From positions 372,001-436,000 of the forward strand of contig SNVD02010268.1 in the NCBI GenBank assembly GCA_013180625.2: a DNA stretch of 64,000 bases, given 5' to 3'. Source of the DNA: Boswellia sacra (lineage: Eukaryota; Streptophyta; Magnoliopsida; Sapindales; Burseraceae). The notes beneath the pieces are model-generated. The model was not told the DNA's origin. It worked only from the letters and a program-made list of their open reading frames with translations, and searched no databases. The position numbers and the translations under genes are program-made. Shown here piece after piece: positions 1 to 11,660 of the stretch (within the stretch, counting starts at the first letter, position 1; every line of letters begins with the position of its first letter).

Positions 1-327
1 TACCAAGCTTCTGGAGCATATATTCTGAAAATATCCAAAAAAAAAAATGACATAAAAGATAGTCATGATTTCAATTGAGACATAAGACGTAGAAAATCAT
101 ATGCAATACCTTGGATATTCTTAGTAACTTCTACTGCCAAACCAGAACCATAAGGATAGAGGGTGTCATCTATATCTGAAAATGAAATGCAACAATTCAA
201 TATATAAAACTATGATGGTATGTGAATTAAACACACAGGAATTGCATTATCGAAATCAAATATTACCAAATAGGAGACACTCATAGTTTTGGCTCCAAAC
301 TTGCTTGTTCTCAACTTTGTATGTCAT
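1..327 (-). CDS. HAD-family hydrolase, pyrimidine 5'-nucleotidase-like (5' end only)
   Basis: Three short exons on the minus strand join in frame: 327-267 (ATG at 327), 175-110, and 24 to beyond the window edge. The introns have GT donors and AG acceptors (TTTCAG, TTTTCAG). Exon 1 encodes 20 residues starting MTYKVENKQV and ending ECLLF. Exon 2 encodes DIDDTLYPYGSGLAVEVTKNIQ. Exon 3 continues EYMLQKLG. DIDDT is the HAD motif I (DxDxT), where the first Asp is the nucleophile and the second the acid/base. The order CLLF-D-DDTLYP-SGLA-TKNIQ-YM matches plant homologues of yeast SDT1, cytosolic phosphatases that hydrolyse pyrimidine 5'-mononucleotides or related small phosphate esters. The substrate is inferred from the family only. 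The rest of the core and motifs II-IV lie outside the window. No disabling change is visible in the 49 or so codons present. Such short exons are easily missed by ORF scans. Confidence 0.82.
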
Positions 328-1200
328 TTTGAGTCAGATTACCCCTTCACATAACCAAAATCAGAAGAACATAAGTACAAAGTAAAGGAATAAGAAAACT
401 TGATCAAACCAGTCCAAGTCTTGGACTAAATTTTTAACCAAAATAAGAAGCACACAAGTGCAAAGTAAAGGAATCAGAAAAACACTTACAGTGCTAAAAG
501 ATCTAATGAAATGTAGGAGAAACAGAGTAGCAAGAGAAAGCGTATAAAATTTTATTGACCCATGACTAGGCAAAAACCAGATCACTCATCTCAACCAACA
601 CAACACAACACGACAATCATCTTTATTTTACAGCCATGAATTTCTCTCTAGTATTGACGAATGTTTTGAGGTTATTGAGGTTTCCTTTTAATTAAAGATT
701 ATCTTTTCATTATATCTATTAATTTACCTCTATCCATATTTACTATTATTAATACACAATTCATGCCCGGTTACAATACATTTATTATTTAACAATTATA
801 CTTAACAATTATAATGAAACAGAGCCATAAGGTGTATGTAAGCATACAAAAAACCAGATCTATGAAATGCGTATAAAGAAAGCAACAAGAAGTTGACCAA
901 GAACTAAGACATCACAGACACATCAAATTTAACCGAGAAGGTTTCACAGCTGTAGGATAAACAGAAAGCATTACAGCTAAACATCATCCAGATCCAATGC
1001 GAAGAATTATGAAATAGGTTTAGGTCACTTACCTTCGGTAGGCTACTTCACCTCTTCTTCAACTTAAAGAAAAAGGTTTCTAAATTTCTACGCAAAGAAA
1101 CCTACATATATAAATGTAGACCAGCTTTCTATAAAAGGAAAGGAAAGAAACCCCATAACCATTCAATTTGAGAGCTGTGAACATATTATTGGCACAATTC
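328..1200 (-). promoter_or_regulatory. Upstream leader of the HAD gene with a candidate leader intron
   Basis: No coding exon is visible upstream of the ATG at 327. On the minus strand a good donor (AAG/GTAAGTG) lies at about 1028-1033, preceded by a GA-rich stretch and a TATA-like TATATA around 1103-1110. This fits a short non-coding first exon at roughly 1100-1034 and an intron ending shortly before the ATG. The acceptor cannot be fixed by eye. This is inference from splice-like signals only. Confidence 0.3.
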
Positions 1201-3447
1201 TATAAATAATTTCTTTATTTATTTTTTGTTTTTAACTAACAGTGATATTAATTCCACTACATTGTATGGCGCTTAGATTGTATATAATATTTGTATACTT
1301 TGTATTACTCTATTAATTCGATGTCATTTAATACAACAAAACGAAAAATAATAAAAAATAAGGTATTCATATCTAAATATTAATTAACTTAGGTCATGTA
1401 TGTTTAATATGCATAGTGCTAATTACTATATTGCATTAAATAATACAATACATATATTTTTTTTTTGCAATTTTGTGTAGTATTAAACAATACAAAATAC
1501 AACCGTCATATACATATACATTGTATTAAGTTATGCAATGTTAATAGGTGGTATAAAATTACATTGTATAGTACCAATAAAAAATTTTAAAATTTACCTT
1601 AATGAATAAATAATAAATTGTTATTTTCATTAAAAATTCACATAAGCATTTAATTTTATTGTAATTTTCTTAAATTTTGTAGATACACAATTTTTCAAAA
1701 GTTGTTTGACGATGAGCTATGCCATCGCTAGAAAAATTCACCAAAAGGATTCCAACCACACTTCTAATACCAAACTAAAAAATTGAATCTGATCTACACC
1801 ATGACGGTGGATTTCTCCACGTATGACTGGCCATTTAGCGACAGGAGGTGACATTTTGGATGACTGGATTTTTCGCTGCTTTTCATGGCCAAAACTGCAT
1901 TTTGGGACGATTAACTTACGACATCATCTAGATCAATTTCTGGAGATTGCTTTGATACTGGTAATGTTACTAGACGTGCTAGAAAATATCGCTAGTAATC
2001 GGCAGCTGTTCGGCAACCCTTTGGCAAAGTAGTAAAATTAAAAAATCTAATTTATTTTTATAAAATATAATAAAATCAATCGTATATTATTTATATTTTT
2101 AAAAAATATTTTTAAATTAATACAATACATAGACATTGATATACCAAACATAATATAGTTTTTATATAAAGCTTTCTTTTTATATTATACAATACAATAT
2201 AATACAATGCTTTTCTTATAACTGCCCCCTTAATTTTGATCATTTTTACATTTCTTTTAATTTAAAAGGTCTTGTTACCCTTACCTTAAATTTGTTAAAT
2301 ATATTAACCAAAAAAAAACTCTAATTTCTAAATCACTAAGAACCTTAAATTCCCAAACCATGTACTTGTTTTTGTATTTTATGTTTTTATTTCAAAATTT
2401 TATAAGAATATGCAGTTTTAATTTTTTCTTTTAAAATTGAAACTAATATGTGATTAATATATTGATCTAAAATAGATGGGTAAATGCTTGTTTTTGGAAA
2501 ACAGTTTTATGAAATGTAAACAAACAATGTGTGCACATAAAACTCTGCTTTCTAGCTCCCAAACCATTGTTTATGCTAGTTTTATTTGTTGGTTCAGTAT
2601 TAAAGGGGTGACGGCTTTGCTTTGATGATTGTTGGTGGTCGCTCCCGGTTAGCATGATCTTACTAGATCGTCCATAAATATTCATTGTGAGTTAAACTAA
2701 TAAGGATTTATTAAATACAAGATTGACGATCGATTATGAAAGCTAAGTTTTAAACATTATGGCATTTTTAGTTATGAATTACTTTATTAAATCATTCGCA
2801 TAACCTCATTCAAGATATCGATTAAAACATGGAAGTCAATTGTGCAAAATTATTTAAAACAATTTCATTCAATGTCGCATCATGAATGTCTCCTACCGTC
2901 ATCAAATCAATTGCAAAACCAAATACATAATTGATTGTGAGAGTCAGTGATCACATGCAAGGCGCAGAAAAAAAAATCTTTGTGGTAGGTGTGCAAGCAG
3001 CAAGTGGGTGAATCCGCAACCCATAAACGGAAAGAGTATTGGAAGAACAGATCAATTATTATGCTGTATAAAAAAATTTGATAGAGAGAATTCAAAGCAC
3101 GAGCTTTCACGCAATGGCTAATTAGGTGCAGAGAAATGGTGGACAACTGGACATGCGTTCCATTCATTTTTTTTTTTCATCTTTTGGTCATTCTATTAGT
3201 GCTTTAGATGTTTAATGTTATTAGGTAGAGTGGGGTCAAATGTCAAAAATTGAAACCTTGCAGCAAGAATAGCCCCATTATTGTTCTTTTGAGGCATTTT
3301 GATGGTGAGAATTCGATGCATTCATAAGGACTCTGATTTATAGATAGGACAATGCCCAATTTGCTTAAAAGTTTTTCTTTTCTTTCATATTTGATCACTC
3401 TTACCTCATCAATATTGGAAGTTATCTAGCTAGATAATCATGTAAAC
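1201..3447. other. AT-rich spacer, no gene recognised
   Basis: The sequence is strongly AT-rich. Variants of 'tacaatacaat' recur on both strands between about 1430 and 2220, suggesting a decayed repeat, perhaps an old inverted-terminal element. A less AT-rich island at 1790-2030 has an open frame without a recognisable domain. Nothing at 2230-3447 could be assigned. Confidence 0.5.
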
Positions 3448-4473
3448 TAGGGTGAGAATTTTTGACACGACCCGCGAGTGACAGAACCCGTTTAATGACA
3501 CAAACACGTTTAATGACATAAACCCGTACAATAACACGAAACCTGTTCCGTGACACGAACCCGTATAATGACATAACTCGTATAATGACACGAAACCGTT
3601 TAGTGACTCGTATAACCCGAATAAAACATAATATCATAAAGACACGAATTGACAAATTGACACGATTAAATTTTGAATCTGTATAATTACAAACACAAGT
3701 AAAAAATTAATTTAAATTTTAAACTATTAAAGAGTCAACGAGATGAAATGGATTTTTTTTCTAAATTTAAATTGTATTTAAAATTTGTATGGAACTTGAT
3801 ATTTAGTAGACTATTTATTGTGTTGTGGAATGAAGTTTGTTTGAGACTTGGTATTTATTGGACTATTTATTATGTTGTGGATTGAAGTTTGTATAAGACT
3901 TGGTATTTAATAAGCTTTTTATTGTATTTTGTGGATTGAAGTTTGTTTGAGACTTAGAATTCAGTGGACTATTTATTATGTTGTGGATTGAAGTTTGTAT
4001 AAGACTTGATATTTAATAGACTCTTTATTGTGTTGTGGACTGAAGTTTGTATACGACTTGGTATTTAATGGACTCTTTACTGTATTGTGGATAGATTTTG
4101 AATATTTGATTATTGTTATTTAAAAACAAGGTTGAAAATTGTAATGTGTATTCATGTCATAATCGTGTTAATTATTTAAACGTGTTATAAACATGTCATA
4201 ATCATGTCAAAATATTTAAATGCATCAAAATCGTATAAACATGTCATAATCGTGTTAAACGGGTTATATTTGTGTCAAACCCGAAAATGACATGTTTATT
4301 ATTCGTGTTAGTATGTCGAGTCGTGTCACCCGTTTAATAATCGTGTCGTGTTCGGGTTGGGTGTTTTTGATACAAATAATAAATGGGTCGTGTCCGAGTT
4401 GGGTCAATTTTTATCGTGTCATTGCTCGACACGACACGAACACGACCCGTGAACCCATATTCCCACCCCTACA
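3448..4473. mobile_element. hAT-like non-autonomous DNA transposon
   Basis: The left end reads TAGGGTGAGAATT. The right end, on the opposite strand, reads TAGGGGTGGGAAT preceded by two extra bases, giving an imperfect terminal inverted repeat of the hAT type. Both subterminal zones are packed with short motifs such as cacgacccg and cgtgtcgtgt in inverted orientation, typical of subterminal transposase-binding repeats. Flanking octamers (atgtaaac at 3440-3447 and atgcgaac at 4474-4481) match at 6 of 8 positions, as expected for an aged 8-bp hAT target duplication. No transposase reading frame is present, so it would have depended on a partner element. Confidence 0.6.
3783..4095. repeat. 52-bp tandem repeat, about six units
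   Basis: The motif gaagtttgt recurs at 3832, 3884, 3938, 3990 and 4042, a period of 52-54 bp, with a degenerate copy before the first and a fading one after the last. The array lies inside the hAT-like element and is non-coding. Confidence 0.8.
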
Positions 4474-5150
4474 ATGCGAACTTACTTATGTATAGTCTAC
4501 TATTATGTTAATTTCTCTAATTATAATGTAAAAAAAAAAATTATAGAGAGGACCAAGAGTTTCTAATTTTTTTTAAGAATAAGATTTTTCCATGTATTTT
4601 TATACTTTTATAAATGTATACTAACTAATTGATTTCTCTCTTATTATATGTATGCAAATGAAATTAATCACGTTAAATTGTTATTTTTATACGGTGTTCT
4701 ATATGTTATTACTCTTCTGTGCATGAAATTCTCTAGTGTCTTGGCGAATCGACTTTGACTTCGATTTTTACATAATATCTATTCTTCTTCTTTCTCGCTT
4801 TTTGTTTGCTTTATTGCTTTTGCCTGGCAACAGTCATATATTAATTCAGTCATCAACCTAGCTATAAACGGTATTGCTCTTTGATATTGTTGATGAACTC
4901 CAAGGGTGTGTTTGGGATTAGTATGTTGTGAGAAAATACTTTGAAAAATTACTATAGAAAAATTAGTTGCTAGTTGTGTGGTGAGAATAATTTATAGGAT
5001 GCTTCATAAAATTGATTGCCAAAATTGTAATGTTGTTTAAAGAGTTATTGTCATGTGTTTGGTAAACTTGATTTTTAAAATCTAATTTTCAATATAAATA
5101 CTAAAATACATAAATATTTTTAAAATTTTAAAATTATTTAAAATAATTAA
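4474..5150. other. AT-rich spacer
   Basis: No open frame of note, no RNA gene and no clear repeat. The stretch near 4905-4925 (gtgtgtttgggat) resembles the tip of an old Harbinger or hAT terminus but no partner end was found. Confidence 0.45.
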
Positions 5151-5351
5151 GAATAATGCTAGGCCTACAACTTATTTATAATCAACATTTTATACAACCT
5201 GAGTTAGCAATGTATTATTGGATAAGTAATTACCATGTTATTCAATTTAATATTTTTTATTTATTTTTATTTTTTACCAATCCACTGATAACTTGTCAAC
5301 TCAAGTTGTATAAAAAATGATTGTAGATGAGTTGTAGATGTAGCGTTATCC
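5151..5351. mobile_element. 201-bp MITE with 9-bp target duplication (Mutator-like)
   Basis: The two ends are an imperfect inverted repeat of about 60 bp (GAATAATGCTAG... against GGATAACGCTAC... on the other strand), so most of the element could fold into a hairpin. It is flanked by a perfect 9-bp direct repeat, aataattaa, at 5142-5150 and 5352-5360. A 9-bp duplication points to a Mutator-type transposase acting in trans. No coding capacity. Confidence 0.75.
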
Positions 5352-5995
5352 AATAATTAAACTACTTTTATATTTGAAATTTATTATATTAAAAATAATT
5401 AAAAATATTTAATAATTTATATAATAAAATTAAAATTAAAATGAAAAATGAAAGAGTGCTATTGGAACTGTCATCATTGTTGATCGTCAGGTCCTTGGCG
5501 CATCTGGCAACATTGTTCACACTATCTTGATTGCTATGTGATAGCTACCTAAATCCATTGGTATCTCTAACATTTAAACCAAAAATAAACCGGATTAAAT
5601 GATTAAAGTTTCAAAATCAAGATGGTATGGGTGTTTCGTCATACATGCAATGGTGACAATTCCGACAGCCACTGATTTATTTATCAAAAAAATATATTAC
5701 AAAATAAGTTTTAATAAATTTGATTTTATAATTTAAGAACTAGATAATTAATTCTTGAAATGCAGGACAAAAATATATCCTTGAAACAACATTTTTCGGA
5801 TAATCAATTATGGGAAAGTTTAGGAAATAGCCAAATAGCTATACCGTGTAGCTTCTTAGATTTTAGGCTCCAAACTACAGTCCCAAAGACACTCTTAGTG
5901 TGGACTAAGACCCATTTTAATTGGTTATGGCAAAACAGCACCATGTGTTAAATAAAGGGTGGGGATGTATGAAGCCTCAAATTCACTCTATGCAC
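5352..5995. other. Spacer, no gene recognised
   Basis: A 63-residue open frame begins at 5760 but has no recognisable domain or splice context. Nothing else could be supported. Confidence 0.4.
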
Positions 5996-7580
5996 CCTAT
6001 CTCTCGACTTAACTCTATTTAAAATTTTGAAAAAAAAAAAAAAGTGTACACAACTCTGAGGTTTAATCTAATCACACAAATAACCTCGTTTTTTGGAATT
6101 GTTCTCCTGCGAACCTGCCATTTGATTCCTTCTCTCAACTGAGATTTCATGAGGGATATAATGGAACATTGGTCTCGACTTGCATCAAAATTTTCAAAAT
6201 ATCCAACTTTTTTATTTTTTTAACATAAATGACATGCTAAATAATTAACATAATATTTAAAATAAATATTATTTTATTACAGAAAATCAGCAACTTCATC
6301 TCTCTTCAACGTGCATCTTCTGAAGTACAGCAGGCTTAATTTTATCACCTGGTAAACATTTGTACATCTCCCTCCCCAAAACCCAAATCAATCGCCACAT
6401 AACCACCCCAAAATAGCCCCACAGCCAAACAACACTTCCGTACAACCAAACTCAATAGCTCCGTGATGCTCTATGACTAGCGGTTTGGCCGTGGCCACCA
6501 TGATCGCCACCTCTAACCCTCTATCTCCTTCACGCACTCACAACCATATCTCTCTCTACCTTACGTTGCTCCACCAATCTGTGAGTCAGTCTCGCGACCC
6601 TCTCTCTATATCTCATATCAATTAATTATTCTTATATCTTCGGTCAATTAAATGGACTAGGGTGGGCGTGGCTGTAGGGGGCATGGATGATGGGTACTTC
6701 TTGTTTACTGTGTGGATGATTGTTAAAGTAATAGTTGTATTTGAGTCTGCGGTGTGAGGTTGTCTCTGATCGATTCGCCAGTGAGAAGCCGTTGAGGAGT
6801 GAAAGACTAATTAGGTTGTTTCGAATTTGTTTGAATGATTTTGGTGCCTGTCACGTAAATGGGGTTGTGTTTCCTATTTGTTTGCTGGAGATAATGGAGA
6901 TTTAAATTCGGGCAATACTGTTTTTGGTTTTTTAATGAATCGTTTTTTTTTTTTTAATTTGTTACTTGCTATTGGGATGTATATATTAAAATTTGCCTAA
7001 TTGGGTTTGGCTAAAGAGTATGGCAATGGGCTTTTGGTTTCCTTTTTTTTTTAATATTTTTGGAATCTAAATTTTTCAATTTAATGTTTTTCAAATGGGT
7101 GAGTTTCAATGGCTTCCTGTAGAAAAAATTGTGGTTTGATTTTGGGGTTTTTTGTAGAGGAGATGATAGGGATTTTACAGTAATGATGAAAATTGGAAAA
7201 AGTAAAACAGATTAATCTTTTGCACTGACTTTTTATGAAATGGGTTCTGAGTTTTAACGAGAGACAGGGTTGGGACGAAAGAAGATTGTGAATTGGATTC
7301 TAGGTGTAGATGACAAAGACGATGAAGAGGCAAGGTGAATTGGGTTTCCTTGAGTTTTTTATTTTTTATTTTCAAAAACTAATATAAATTCTAATGGCTT
7401 GAAGGCGTTATAGTCATTTGAAATTGAAGCCTAGATTCCCTTTTTGATGGAATCGATTTAACAGAGGGTTATTTAAAGCTAATTTAAAAAAGTTGAGGTT
7501 ATACAGTAATTAGGCCTTATTTAATGGTCATTAAAAAAGTTTCTCTTAAAATTTAAATTGTACTTTACACACCCCCATAA
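5996..7580. mobile_element. Candidate MULE-like element (weak)
   Basis: Around 6040-6110 (aggtttaatc...ataacctcg) and, inverted, around 7490-7560 (gaggttatacagtaattaggcc) there is similar sequence. It resembles the 'gaggtttaa' terminal repeats of the MULE-like elements at 40-44 kb. The interior near 6380-6600 is more GC-rich than its surroundings, as in elements that have picked up genomic fragments. Ends and target duplication could not be fixed. Confidence 0.28.
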
Positions 7581-7940
7581 ATACTCTATATAACCCTATT
7601 AAAACTGATTCAACATATATAATATTAATATTTTTATTAAAAAATAACGTTTTATAAAATGACAGACCTAGTAGAATAGAACAATGAAAACTGTCAAAGA
7701 AAATGTTTCACATCTTTTCCAGACGACGATTAAAGCTAGTACCAAGCTTGTTTATTCACAAACCCTAATTTGCTCAACCAGCTGCAATTTTTTTCTGTTT
7801 ATCCAAGGATAAGTATGCCAATACGCCACAAAGCAAAGTCACTTCATTCCAGTTCTGATTCCCTTCTATGCATTTATATTAAAAATACTCGTATAGGGTT
7901 AGGGGATCAAAGCAAGCAAAGGAGATTTGATTTGCTCAGT
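7581..7940. other. Spacer before the Copia element
   Basis: Short AT-rich flank with no feature. The five bases before the Copia LTR are tcagt. They cannot be matched to the far side because the other LTR is truncated. Confidence 0.45.
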
Positions 7941-8257
7941 TGAATTTTCTTGTGAATAACAATTTTAGCCCACGCAGCTCAAAAGCTGCTATGAGTAGAA
8001 GTTTTTATATATAGATGAGCTGAGAAAGTTTGTTACAATCCAGCTGTCAAGTGTTATATGTCTTAGGAATTATTACAACAGCAAATAAGACTATTACACC
8101 TGGCTATTTCTAGAAAATCCAAACAAAGTAATAAGCAGAAATAACAGAGTTTGATGAAGGCTTAATAACATGGTTAACTGGCTTAATCAACTAACTATGA
8201 AGGAACTTAACAGCAAGGCCAGGTTACTTTAATTGTATGACATGAGCTTCCTTAACA
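7941..8257 (-). repeat. 3' LTR of the Copia element
   Basis: 317 bp running, in element sense, from TGTTAAGGAAGC at 8257 to AATTCA at 7941, so it has TG...CA ends. The boundary at 8257 is set by the adjacent polypurine tract. Positions 7941-8142 match 14484-14687. Confidence 0.88.
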
Positions 8258-8270
8258 TCCCCCCTCAAAC
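8258..8270 (-). other. Polypurine tract of the Copia element
   Basis: In element sense GTTTGAGGGGGGA lies immediately upstream of the 3' LTR. This is the usual plus-strand primer position in Copia elements. Confidence 0.8.
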
Positions 8271-8271
8271 T

Positions 8272-8951
8272 GGAGGGCACTTCAGTGACTCCCAGTTTGC
8301 TTCTAAAGTGATGGAATTGAGGGGCTGTTAGAGGTTTGGTGAGGCAGTCAGCTACTTGGTCACATGAGGGAACATAGCGCACATCCAGTAGTTTTTGAAG
8401 AACTTTGTCACGCACAAAGTGGATGTCAATTTCTATATGTTTGGTTCTGGCATGATACACTGGATTGGAGGCCAAGGCAGCAGCACTTGTGTTGTCACAC
8501 CAAACAATTGGGCATTGGGAAGATTGGCAGTGAAGTTCCAACAGTAGAGACTGTATCCAGGCTATTTCAGCAGCAACCTGAGCAAGAGCTCGATATTCAG
8601 ATTCTGTGCTTGACCTGGAAACTACAGGTTGCTTTTTGGATTGCCATGAGACTAGAGTGTCACCAAGAAATATGCAGTAACCCCCAATGGATCTCCTGTC
8701 CTCTATGCTGCAAGCCCAATTTGCATCAGTGAATCCAATTATGTTGATGTTTTCACACGGCTTAATATGTAAACCAAGAGATTTGGTGCCTTGTAGGTAT
8801 CTTAGAATCCTTTTTACACCCTGCTAATGTACAGTTTCGGGTGCTCGAAGGAATTGACTAAGCTTGTTCACACTGTAGGCTATATCCGGTCTGGTGTGAG
8901 TAAGATATTGTAGTGCTCCCACAGTACTTCTATAAAGAGTGGGATCCGAGA
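8272..8951 (-). pseudogene. Copia RNase H domain (3' end of pol)
   Basis: The minus strand encodes, from 8951 downward, [20 protein letters not shown] and then an RNase H region. The latter includes SRSSTESEYRALA at about 8570-8610, WCDNTSA, HIEIDIHFVRD and ADCLTKPL, all hallmark Copia RNase H blocks. The domain would remove RNA from the replication hybrid. An in-frame stop is present near 8825. The reading frame ends at 8224, running into the LTR. It is separated from the reverse transcriptase by the 286-bp insertion beginning at 8959. Confidence 0.85.
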
Positions 8952-8958
8952 AGAGTTG

Positions 8959-9244
8959 CTCGAATGGTACTCACTTTGAACGCCAAGTATCTTTGAGGTC
9001 TTGGGTTCGAGTGGGGGAGGCGCCACACGGGTAAGAGAAGGTGTCCTGTAAGGCCCTGTTCCCCGATGTGGACAAAACTGTGCGGGTCAGTGGACCCAAA
9101 GCGGACAATACTGGACTGTGTGCAATCGAGGACAAACGTAAGGTCCCACGCGGGTAAAAGAGGGTGTCCTATAAGGCCCCGTTCCCCGGTGGGCAGGGGA
9201 CCGGTCGTTACATTTCTGGTGCCTGGTTTTTGCAAATCACAGCT
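8959..9244 (+). mobile_element. 286-bp SINE-like insertion in Copia pol
   Basis: The pol reading is interrupted between KIKLEHLKP (right side) and the block leading to SDPTLYRS (left side). The inserted segment is bounded by a 7-bp direct repeat, agagttg, at 8952-8958 and 9245-9251. It is GC-rich and contains a box-B-like ggttcgagt near 9004-9012. Two related blocks (gggtaagagaaggtgtcctgt and gggtaaaagagggtgtcctat) lie about 130 bp apart. There is no poly(A) tail, so SINE status is tentative; a miniature LTR remnant is the alternative. Confidence 0.5.
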
Positions 9245-9251
9245 AGAGTTG

Positions 9252-11660
9252 AGCACGGTTTCAAGTGTTCCAGCTTGATTTTCTTTAACAGATCAGAAAT
9301 ATACTTAGATTGGTTCATGTATATACCAGTGTCATTTCTTCTTACCTCTATACCAAGAAAGTAGTGTAACTTCCCAAGATCTTTTAGGGCACGTTTGGGA
9401 CCCCGGATTGGATTGGACTGGACTAAGATTGGGATTAGGATTGGGACTGGATTAGATTGGACTGGATTATAGATAATGCTGTCTTATGTTTGGGATAGTA
9501 CGGGACTGGACTATATTAATATGTAATAAATTTTTAAGAAATCAATTTCTAAATATAAATTTATTTTATTTTATTCAAGTTTAATTTGAATATCATTTAA
9601 TTTAATATTTAGATTAACAATATTTAAATACTATTAATATTTTTATAAACATAATATTATTTTGCATTACATTATGAATAAATTATTATATAAATTATAA
9701 ACTTGAATTTAATATTTAGGATTATTTTTTAATTATTATAAAAAATCAAGATAAATATTAGATAGAACTAATTAAAATTTTAAATATATTTAAAAATTAT
9801 ATTTATTTATTTATTATTAAATATAGTAATGTTATTGCTTATTTGTTATATTATTGTTACATTAATTTGAAATTAAATGATCAAGAAGAATTTTAGATAA
9901 AATAATTAAATATATAAATATAATCAAAATTTATAATTCATTTAAAAATTATTAATTATTACTATGATATATTTTATCTTCAAGAATAATTTATTATTAA
10001 TTATATAATTCTTGTTTGTATTATTAGCACAATGTATTAATTAATTAATCAATATTCATTTTAATAAAATTAAGAAAATATTAATATAAAATAAAAAATT
10101 ATTTATTAAATATATTATAATGTATTATAATAGTAGAAATATATAAGTTGCATATTTGATTATTTTAATAATATTGTAAAATCTATTTAAAAAATAAATG
10201 TATATTATTTTAAAAAATATTAATTTTTTACTAATAAATTCTTTATTTAAATTTATTATATTGTAATATATAATTAAAAAATAAAGCTTATATATTTGAT
10301 GATTTTAATAATATTACAAAATATTTTTTAAAAAATTAATAATATGACGTTTTAAAATCATATTAATTTTAAAATATAATATTATTTTAATTAAGAAATT
10401 ATATTATTTTGCTTTTTATGATTTATCATTTATTTTTAATTTTCTTACATAATTAATAATTTCAGAATAATATTAAATTTTTATGGGTTATTTTGATATT
10501 ATTACACTAATATTTATTTTAAAATATTTTATAAATAATTTATTTTATTATTTTTAAAATTTAAATGGTTGTCCCAATCTTGGAACTTCTTGTCCCATGC
10601 TTTCATATGGGACTCTTTGTCCCATGGCTGGCCCAAAAGACAAAAAAACATGGTCCCCACTTTAATCCAATCCCATTATCAATATCTTGTCCAAACAATA
10701 GATTAGCAAAATTAGTCCTAAATGGTAGTCCAATCCCACCCCAGGCCTGGATACCAAACGCGCCCTTAGAGCATAGAGTTTGTCTAGATTGGAGATGAGG
10801 CATTGTACAATTTGTGGATTATTTTCGATCACCAGGATATCATCCACATAGACAAAGATAAAAATAAGAGTCCTTGCTTCCTTGAGAAGAAAAAGTGAAG
10901 AATCTGATTTAGAGTTTGTGAATCCCAACCTAACAATGTGTTTCTTAATTTGTCAAACCAAGCTCTTGGGGCTTGTTTGAGGCCATAGAGAGCTTTATGT
11001 AACTTGCAAACATGTGTAGGCTTTGTGGAATCAATGAAGCCTTCAAGCTGTACCATATACACTGATTTATCCAAGTTGCCATTTAGAAAGGCATTATTGA
11101 TATCTAGCTGCATTATCTTCCAGTTTTTAGCTACAACCAAGGTTAAAATCACCCTTATTGTTCCTTGTTTCACCACAGGGCTATAGGTCTTAGTATCGTC
11201 AATTCCTGGAGTCTGGTGAAAGCCTTTGGCTACCAGCCTGGCTTTATGTCTGTGAATAGAGCCATCACTATTTAGCTTGAGTTTAAAAACCCATTTGTTT
11301 CCTACCAAGTTATACTGAGAAGAATATGGAACTAAGGACCATGTTTTATTCCTCACTAAGGCTTCAAACTCTGCATCCATGGCCTTTTTCCATGCAGCTG
11401 ACTTCATTGCTTCTCTAACTGTACCAGGTTCTATGTTTTCATTGTTGGTGTCATTTATTTCCTCACTATTGTAGACTTTTGGTTTAAATATCCCTCTTTT
11501 TGATCTTGTAATCATAGGGTGACAGGGAGCATTTATTATAGGCACAACAAGTAAGGTTTGCATCCCTGTGTCAGTTTCACCTTGAAGGGATTGTGATCTG
11601 TTTGGTGAAGTGTATGGTGAAATGCTTTGGGATATGGCTTGTGATTTGTTTTGAGAAGAA
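9252..11660 (-). pseudogene. Copia reverse transcriptase, split by a Harbinger-like insertion
   Basis: The larger part (11563 down to about 10829) encodes KAMDAEFEALVRNKTWSLV, then the conserved LDINNAFLNGNL and YGLKQAPRAWFDKL blocks. After a frame change FVYVDDILV gives the catalytic YVDD at about 10835-10860. The domain continues to about 10,800. It resumes beyond the insertion at 9383-9252 with KDLGKLHYFLGIEV and YISDLLKK. Copia reverse transcriptase copies element RNA to DNA in cytoplasmic particles. Frameshifts plus the 1.4-kb insertion make it non-functional. The N-terminal 'ITRSKRGIFKPK' block is the usual linker after integrase. Confidence 0.9.
9387..10765. mobile_element. PIF/Harbinger-like non-autonomous element
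   Basis: It starts GGGCACGTTTGGGA and ends, on the opposite strand, GGGCGCGTTTGGTA, a 14-bp imperfect inverted repeat. A 3-bp duplication TTA lies on each side (9384-9386 and 10766-10768), as expected for PIF/Harbinger. Subterminal zones contain ggattggactgg-type repeats on the left and cccaatccc-type repeats on the right. The 1.1-kb core is almost pure A/T and has no transposase. It sits inside the reverse transcriptase coding region, so it is younger than the Copia insertion. Confidence 0.85.
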
